Shown here piece by piece: positions 20,972-21,899 of a DNA stretch of 21,899 nucleotides. Positions within the stretch are counted from its first letter, which is position 1, and each line of letters begins with the position of its first letter. This DNA is from Limiplasma sp031549415. GTDB taxonomy: Bacteria; Bacillota; Clostridia; Christensenellales; Aristaeellaceae. The notes beneath the pieces were generated by a model, which was not told the DNA's origin, searched no databases, and saw only the letters and a list, made by a program, of their open reading frames with translations. Both the position numbers and the translations under genes were made by a program. Location of the stretch: the NCBI GenBank assembly GCA_031549415.1, contig JAVBPU010000031.1:1-21899 (forward strand), in the 5' to 3' direction.

Positions 20972-21604
20972 TTACAGGCCAAAGGCCGCGTTCAGCTGGG
21001 CCGCTTCCACAGCGCTGCCCTCGGCGGCCTTGGGAGCCAGGCCCCGCATGCGCTGCTCCACGGCCTGGTTCACCGCCTGCCGGAAGGCCGCTTCCGCCGC
21101 GCCGATGCTGGCGGCCATGGCCGCGTCATCGCCCAGGCCCACACAGGCGATCAGCTCCGGGGGCAATCCCCGCTTGGCCAACAGGCCGATGGCCATGGCC
21201 CGGCGCTCCCTCTCCTGGAGGGCCGCTTCCCGGGCCAACAGGGCCGCCTCCCACTCCTGGGCCTTGGTCTGGGCCAGTTGCTCGGCGGTCATGTTCTTTT
21301 GGGCCTCCCATTTCTGGTGGGCCGTGGCGATGGCCTTGGTGATGGCCTTGTCGAACTGGCTTTGCAGGGCTTTGTCGCCGAGGAGCAGGGTGTTCAGGTC
21401 GGCCCCCTCGCCCCCTTCGCCCCCTTCGCCCCCTTCGGGGGAGTTTTCGGGAGGGGTGGTCGCCTTGCGGGCCTGGTTCCCCAGAGCCTTGTCCGGCGTT
21501 TTTTCAGCGAGGCTCGCGGGTTTTTCCTCCTGGGGCGGTTGGGTCTGGCCGCTTAGGGGTTCGCCCGCCTTCGGGTCCTTCTTTTCTTTGAAATCCAAAT
21601 CCAT
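20972..21604 (-). CDS. Phage scaffold protein, DUF4355-like, 210 aa
   Basis: Capsid assembly scaffold encoded directly before the capsid gene. ATG 21604 follows AAGGAGG. The N-terminal 70 residues are disordered, Pro/Glu/Lys-rich, with a run E-G-G-E-G-G-E-G-G-E-G coded by short nine-base DNA repeats (about 21405-21440). Residues 75-150 form a long charged coiled coil with F-D-K-A-I-T-K-A-I-A-x-A-x-x-K-W-E, a DUF4355 hallmark, then L-L-A-K-R-G-L-P-P-E-L-I. The C-terminal helix ends L-N-A-A-F-G-L and would bind capsid subunits. Expected to leave the finished head. Confidence 0.88.
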   Translation of the reverse strand: MDLDFKEKKDPKAGEPLSGQTQPPQEEKPASLAEKTPDKALGNQARKATTPPENSPEGGEGGEGGEGADLNTLLLGDKALQSQFDKAITKAIATAHQKWEAQKNMTAEQLAQTKAQEWEAALLAREAALQERERRAMAIGLLAKRGLPPELIACVGLGDDAAMAASIGAAEAAFRQAVNQAVEQRMRGLAPKAAEGSAVEAAQLNAAFGL

Positions 21605-21685
21605 GTGCTTCCTCCTTGCCCGGTGCGCCCGGAGGGCCGTATTTGCGTCCAGCCCGGCGGGGTCCGTTCAAAATTTTGTATACAT

Positions 21686-21702
21686 AAGCGCCGTGGGCGC
21701 TT
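21686..21702. promoter_or_regulatory. Small perfect palindrome upstream of the scaffold gene
   Basis: AAGCGCC, GTG, GGCGCTT: a seven-pair perfect palindrome with a three-base centre. On the minus strand it is followed by ATGTATACAAAATTTT, an AT-rich stretch that could hold a weak -10. It may be an operator or an RNA hairpin. The stretch 21605-21899 otherwise holds no gene. Confidence 0.35.
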
Positions 21703-21731
21703 GATACCTGGTGGGTGGTTCTCTAGAGACA

Positions 21732-21899
21732 GTTGGTGGCCCAACTGGATACGATGCCAAGGGGAGGTCTAGGGGGAACGGCGAGGTTCCCCCTTGGACC
21801 TCCCCTTAGCGATCCCCTCCGCACCCCCTCCCCGCCCGGGGACACCCCGGACCCCTCCCAGATTCTAACAATGTGCGTTTGCTATTGTGCGGATGAGCT
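21732..21899 (+). repeat. Dispersed structured repeat R, copy 2, plus start of an S unit
   Basis: Same orientation as 17130-17291 and almost the same length to 21892. It includes the long hairpin (21761-21779 with 21786-21805, loop GGCGAG) and an S unit starting at 21860 that the window end truncates. Copies 1 and 2 bracket the scaffold-to-tail-tube gene block. Confidence 0.8.

Overview
The window is the structural (late) region of a siphovirus-type prophage or phage of a high-GC, low-G+C-lineage-style Firmicute, probably a gut Clostridia relative. The grounds are strong AGGAGG-type ribosome sites, GTG/TTG starts, and tail and capsid families (DUF4355 scaffold, phi13-type tail tube, ReqiPepy6 Gp37-like hub) that are typical of Clostridia phages. 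The host cannot be named from the sequence. Packaging and portal genes should lie beyond the right edge, and lysis genes beyond the left edge.

All phage genes are on the minus strand, so they read right to left. They are scaffold (21604-20972), major capsid (20922-20038), a repeat-containing capsid-adjacent protein (20025-19645), head-tail connector (19643-19326), head closure (19326-18991), gp10-like tail component (18994-18626), tail terminator-like (18629-18291), tail tube (18273-17686), tail assembly chaperone G with a -1 frameshift extension GT (14339-13672), tape measure (8170-4412), distal tail (4399-3518), tail hub (3514-2444), baseplate/fibre protein (2431-1436), glycine-rich fibre protein (1435-671), two small proteins (648-373, 383-240) and a partial baseplate-type gene (243-1).

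The late operon is interrupted twice by cargo on the opposite (plus) strand, once on each side of the chaperone gene. Island B (14521-16872) holds a small Cys-rich membrane protein and three tandem paralogues of one secreted family. Island A (8427-13616) holds seven tandem genes of a second secreted family (eight domains, because one gene is a two-domain fusion). Four island A genes plus the fifth have a copy of the same promoter. Both families carry Sec signal peptides and no lipobox. Although they look unrelated, nearly all members end in the same kind of C-terminal tail, [N/D]-[T/A]-S-G-[F/L] or close to it. This looks like lysogenic-conversion (moron) cargo, and it is the most unusual feature of the window.

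The 14340-14520 interval acts as a punctuation site. It has a minus-strand terminator, then a minus-strand promoter with a consensus TATAAT for the chaperone and tail genes, and a plus-strand promoter for island B. The gene-free stretch 16873-17685 and the right edge 21605-21899 hold tandem terminator-like repeats and a dispersed, strongly structured repeat. That repeat is present twice in direct and once in inverted orientation.
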